DNA of 64,000 bases, taken from NCBI GenBank assembly GCA_000733415.1, contig KL662191.1, positions 3,207,449 through 3,271,448 of the forward strand, in the 5' to 3' direction. Within the stretch, counting starts at the first letter, position 1; the number at the start of each line of letters is the position of its first letter. Under the pieces are notes generated by a model. That model had not been told where the DNA came from. It did not search any database and was given only the letters and a program-made list of their open reading frames with translations. A program made the translations under genes and the position numbers. Origin of the DNA: [Leptolyngbya] sp. JSC-1 (GTDB taxonomy: Bacteria > Cyanobacteriota > Cyanobacteriia > Elainellales > Elainellaceae). Shown here piece after piece: positions 61,008 to 64,000 of the stretch.

Positions 61008-61703
61008 ATGGCGACTGGACAATTGCTACTCGTCGATGATGAACCGGGGCTACGTCAAGCCGTTCAAGCCTACCTGGAAGATGAGGGCTTTAAGGTGCAT
61101 GTCGCCAGTAATGCCCGCGAAGGGTGGGAGTTGTTGCAGCAGACCTCGCCCGATTTAGTGATTTCAGACATCATGATGCCGCAGGTAGACGGCTATCAAT
61201 TCCTGAAACAACTCCGGGAAGATCCCCGCTACCAAGCTCTACCAGTGGTGTTTCTAACCGCACGGGGTATGACAACCGACCGAATTCAGGGATATAACGC
61301 CGGGTGTGATGCCTATTTATCCAAACCGTTTGATCCGGATGAACTGGTCGCCATTGTCACCAATCTCCTCGACCGGCGGGCGGCTGTTACCAAAGCGGCT
61401 GGCGATGGCGAAACTCCTGATATTGCCGAAATGGCGCGGCAGATTGCCCAGATTAAGGCAATGCTAAGTCAGCGGAGCAGCATTGCCCAAACTCCAGCCC
61501 CAATTAACCTCGACCTGACGCCACGGGAACAAAGCGTGCTAGAACTGGTGGCCGAAGGCTTGATGAATAAGGAAATTGCCCGTCGGCTCGATACTAGCGT
61601 CCGGAATGTGGAGAAGTATGTCAGTCGGCTGTTCAGCAAAACTGGTACCAATAGCCGGACTGAGCTAGTTCGCTATGCTTTGGAGCATGGGCTGACCAAA
61701 TAG
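61008..61703 (+). CDS. NarL/FixJ-type response regulator
   Basis: Two-component response regulator of 231 residues. The receiver domain (1-120) has the acidic pair Asp10-Asp11, the phosphorylation site Asp54 in VISDIMMPQVDGY, the Thr/Ala switch in VVFLTARG and Lys in YLSKPFDPDE. A linker and the LuxR-type helix-turn-helix (about 165-228: LTPREQSVLELVAEGLMNKEIARRLDTSVRNVEKYV) follow. The cognate kinase is not adjacent. A ribosome site AAAGGAG lies about 8 nt before the ATG. It converges on the WD40 kinase gene. Confidence 0.93.
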   Translation: MATGQLLLVDDEPGLRQAVQAYLEDEGFKVHVASNAREGWELLQQTSPDLVISDIMMPQVDGYQFLKQLREDPRYQALPVVFLTARGMTTDRIQGYNAGCDAYLSKPFDPDELVAIVTNLLDRRAAVTKAAGDGETPDIAEMARQIAQIKAMLSQRSSIAQTPAPINLDLTPREQSVLELVAEGLMNKEIARRLDTSVRNVEKYVSRLFSKTGTNSRTELVRYALEHGLTK

Positions 61704-61733
61704 TCTCAAAATTAACCTAAATGCTCGTTTTAC

Positions 61734-63749
61734 CTAATTTGCCTGACGAGGCAGTTGAGCAATTTTGACTGTTGTTTCCACAGCTACCGCCACCGATTGC
61801 CAGTTGGGGCTGGGAGTAAAGTGTTTGATGTGGGCATTGAACCCAGTCAGCGACCGCAGTAGATTTCCAGTCCTGAGATCCCACAGTTTCAGGGTTTGAT
61901 CGGCACTACCGCTGAGTAGGTACTGCCCATCGGGACTGATGGCAATATCTTCGACAAAGCTGATATGGCCTTTAAGCAGGCGTTCCTCAGCTCCGGTTGC
62001 CGCATTCCAGACCCGAATGGTTTGATCGGCACTGGCGGTGATTAGATTCGCTCCATCGGGCGTAAACACAATGGCATTGACGTAGCTGCTGTGGCCTTCG
62101 AGCGTGCGCAACAGTTCGCCGGTTGCCACGGCCCAAAGTTTGATAGTGCGGTCGGCGCTAGCGCTCGCCAACAGTTTGCCATCGGGACTAAACACCACCG
62201 AGTTGACATAACTACTGTGGCCGCTGAACAGGCGTAGCTCTTGCTTGGTGCTCAAATCCCAAAGGCGCATGGTTTGATCGGCACTGGCGCTAGCGAGCAG
62301 TCGTCCGTCGGGGCTGATGCCCACTGCATTCAAATAGCTGGTATGGCCCTTGAGGGTGCCGATTTCCTGGCCGTTGCCTAAATTCCAGAGTTTGATTGTC
62401 TGGTCGTCGCTGCCGCTAACCAGGGTTGAACCATCGGATTTGACAGTCAAGCTTCTAATGGCGCTGGTGTGGCCGGTGAGGGTAAATAGCAATTGGCCAG
62501 TATCCACATTCCAGACCTTGATTGTTTGGTCATTGCTGCCGGTAATCAGCCGTTGCCCGTCAGGTGTAAAGGTTAAACAGCGGACCGTACCTGCATGTCC
62601 TTCTATGGTTTTGAGCATAGTGGCCTGCTCGGTGCGAGTGGCCTGTAGAAAATGTTCTGGTTTGAGTTGCCAAAGGGTGTATCCTCCTGCCGCTAGCAAC
62701 AGAGCCAGTGCTCCACCCCAGAGCCAGCGGCGGGATCGCAGACCAACTGACCCTGGTTGAGTAGAACCCAATCGAGCCTGATCTTGAACCAGCGTCGATA
62801 CAACAGCCTGAGACGAAGCTGGTTTTTTTTCGGACTGCGCCTTCTCCACGCGGGCCAGCATTTGCAACAGTTCTTCTGTATTCTGGGGGCGTGCACTGGC
62901 CTGAGGCGCAATCAACCGATCAATCACGTAGGCGAGGGCAGGAGAAACCTGGGGAGCAAACCGGTGCCAGCGCAGTTCGTTGTGCAGCGAGTCGTACATG
63001 TCTGGATCGGTGGGAGGCTTACCGGTCAACAGGTAGATCAGGGTATAGCCCAGGGCGTAAAAGTCGGATTGGGGAACGGCTCGGCCTTTTTCCTGTTCGG
63101 GCGGCGTATATCCAGCAGAGCTGATGCGGGTACCGCCCGTATTGCCCATCTGGGCCAGATAGGTGTAGGTCATCTCACGAGCTGCGCCAAAATCCACCAG
63201 CACCAACTGTCCGTTGGCCCGCAGCATGATGTTTTCTGGCTTGATATCGCGGTGAAAGTAGTTTTTGCCATGCACCAGATGCAGAATTTCGGCTAGCTGC
63301 TTCAGCCAATTGAGGGCCTGCTTCTCGCTGATTGGGTTATTGCCTTGCTGCTGCATCCATTCCTTCAGGTTGGGGCCTTCGATTTTCTCCATGATGATGC
63401 AGTGCAGTGGCTCAGAACTGCCCTTGGGATAAAACTCGAAATAGCTCTGGGGTTCAATCGCCGGAATACCCGGATGGGGCAACTGACCCAGCACAATCGC
63501 CTCTTGCCGAAACAGCTCGACCGCCTTGGTATGATGGCTGTAGTGTTCCTTCAGTATTTTAAGAATCTTAGGCGTGCTGCGATCAAACGCCTCATACACC
63601 CGCCCAAAGCCGCTTTTGTCGCTCAGCAGGCGCATGACTCGGTAGCGTCCCAACAACAGCAAGTCAGACCCACAACTTCGACAAAATTGGCTACCATCAT
63701 TCCCAGGATGATCGGACTGAGGGCAGTGAGGATTAATGCAAAGACTCAT
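61734..63749 (-). CDS. Serine/threonine protein kinase with WD40 propeller
   Basis: Eukaryotic-type kinase of 671 residues. A four-Cys zinc-ribbon motif (CINPHCPQ...CRSCGS) precedes the kinase domain (about 33-300). The glycine loop is degenerate (SDKSGFGRVYEA), the catalytic loop is FHRDIKPENIML and the metal loop VDFGAARE. One membrane helix (about 342-362) follows a Ser/Gln-rich linker, and seven WD40 repeats (about 383-665) with GHTSYLNAVGISPDGRLLASASADQTMRLWDLS-type units form a propeller. With one helix, kinase and propeller lie on opposite sides of the membrane. Ligand and target unknown. It converges on the response-regulator gene, stops 31 nt apart. Confidence 0.93.
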   Translation of the reverse strand: MSLCINPHCPQSDHPGNDGSQFCRSCGSDLLLLGRYRVMRLLSDKSGFGRVYEAFDRSTPKILKILKEHYSHHTKAVELFRQEAIVLGQLPHPGIPAIEPQSYFEFYPKGSSEPLHCIIMEKIEGPNLKEWMQQQGNNPISEKQALNWLKQLAEILHLVHGKNYFHRDIKPENIMLRANGQLVLVDFGAAREMTYTYLAQMGNTGGTRISSAGYTPPEQEKGRAVPQSDFYALGYTLIYLLTGKPPTDPDMYDSLHNELRWHRFAPQVSPALAYVIDRLIAPQASARPQNTEELLQMLARVEKAQSEKKPASSQAVVSTLVQDQARLGSTQPGSVGLRSRRWLWGGALALLLAAGGYTLWQLKPEHFLQATRTEQATMLKTIEGHAGTVRCLTFTPDGQRLITGSNDQTIKVWNVDTGQLLFTLTGHTSAIRSLTVKSDGSTLVSGSDDQTIKLWNLGNGQEIGTLKGHTSYLNAVGISPDGRLLASASADQTMRLWDLSTKQELRLFSGHSSYVNSVVFSPDGKLLASASADRTIKLWAVATGELLRTLEGHSSYVNAIVFTPDGANLITASADQTIRVWNAATGAEERLLKGHISFVEDIAISPDGQYLLSGSADQTLKLWDLRTGNLLRSLTGFNAHIKHFTPSPNWQSVAVAVETTVKIAQLPRQAN

Positions 63750-64000
63750 AGGGAACTCAAAGGTAAATGCATCCTTAAACAGCGAATCGCGGTTGCGCTC
63801 AGTTGGGTCTTGTGACGATGACGATTATGCCCACGTCAATCAGGCAATAGAGTAGAGCAGTTGCAGTATAGTCGCAGCCCAGTTTAGGATAGCAAACTGA
63901 CTTTCTGACTCCCGTCGGCTGACGCTCTGGGAAGCTTGGCTTCTGACTCCTGACTCCTAATTTCTAACCTGTCGCAGCCCAGTCCAAGATAACAAGCCCA
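63750..64000. other. Intergenic, window end, with direct repeat and heptamer run
   Basis: 251 nt: leader of the kinase gene, then a CTGACTC-type heptamer run (63939-63967) and an imperfect 26-bp direct repeat at 63871 and 63971. No gene is seen before the edge. Confidence 0.5.
63871..63996. repeat. 26-bp imperfect direct repeat, 100 bp apart
   Basis: GTCGCAGCCCAGTTTAGGAT at 63871 recurs as GTCGCAGCCCAGTCCAAGAT at 63971, each followed by A-rich AGCAA/AACAAG. The intervening 75 bp include the heptamer run. It could mark an insertion or duplication of the intervening block. Confidence 0.65.

Overview
The window is chromosomal DNA from a cyanobacterium, probably a filamentous one, at roughly 50% GC. 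The evidence is cyanobacterium-typical genes (psb32, argZ, tab2, ycf46, ycf35, glcD, DUF3038/DUF4335, DUF3172, a DevBCA exporter) and HIP1 octamers (GCGATCGC) at 20468, 21946, 24138 and 32643. There is no prophage, insertion sequence, CRISPR array or rRNA. Most of the window is ordinary core genome. The accessory interest is at the left end and in several intergenic repeat patches.

Left end (1-10.1 kb): the 5' part of a large HglE/PfaA-type polyketide synthase (KS-AT-linker-ACP) runs leftwards off the window. A DevB-DevC-DevA exporter faces away from it. Between them lie about 2.5 kb without a convincing gene, with base skew that reverses near the middle and one perfect NtcA-type box. In heterocyst-forming relatives HglE makes the glycolipid chain and DevBCA exports it, so the pair looks like a synthesis-and-export locus. 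A Sfp/HetI-type phosphopantetheinyl transferase at 40.5 kb could activate the ACPs.

10.1-23.2 kb: a UbiB-type kinase, an unknown protein with five RPI-x-A-S repeats, Psb32, the DUF3038/DUF4335 pair, glycolate dehydrogenase GlcD, a GNAT acetyltransferase, a Xi-class glutathione transferase, a small Cys-rich secreted protein, the arginine dihydrolase ArgZ and a Tab2-like factor.

23.2-34.1 kb: a leftward sugar cluster (GT2-TPR fusion, Gfo/Idh/MocA oxidoreductase, RmlC-like cupin), mtnP, a DUF1400 protein, a small conserved protein, then a rightward run deoC-recO-MFS-GT4.

34.1-41.5 kb: a ribbon-helix-helix regulator with a palindrome just before its start, ycf46 and ycf35, a secreted Lys/Ala/Glu coiled-coil protein behind a perfect TGTATAC palindrome, a tight operon of hydrolase, GT39-like membrane glycosyltransferase and PPTase, and tRNA-Arg(CCU).

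41.6-64 kb: DUF3172, a PPC-like protein with an acidic tail, tex, a solitary groEL under a perfect CIRCE operator, an oxidoreductase, a Uma2 nuclease with a repeat tail, a four-ACT aspartate kinase, a SRPBCC protein, a multi-helix membrane channel protein, an 86-bp tandem repeat with gene remnants, endonuclease V, ugd and uxs (UDP-xylose route), a membrane-anchored VOC protein, a NarL-type response regulator and a WD40 serine/threonine kinase.
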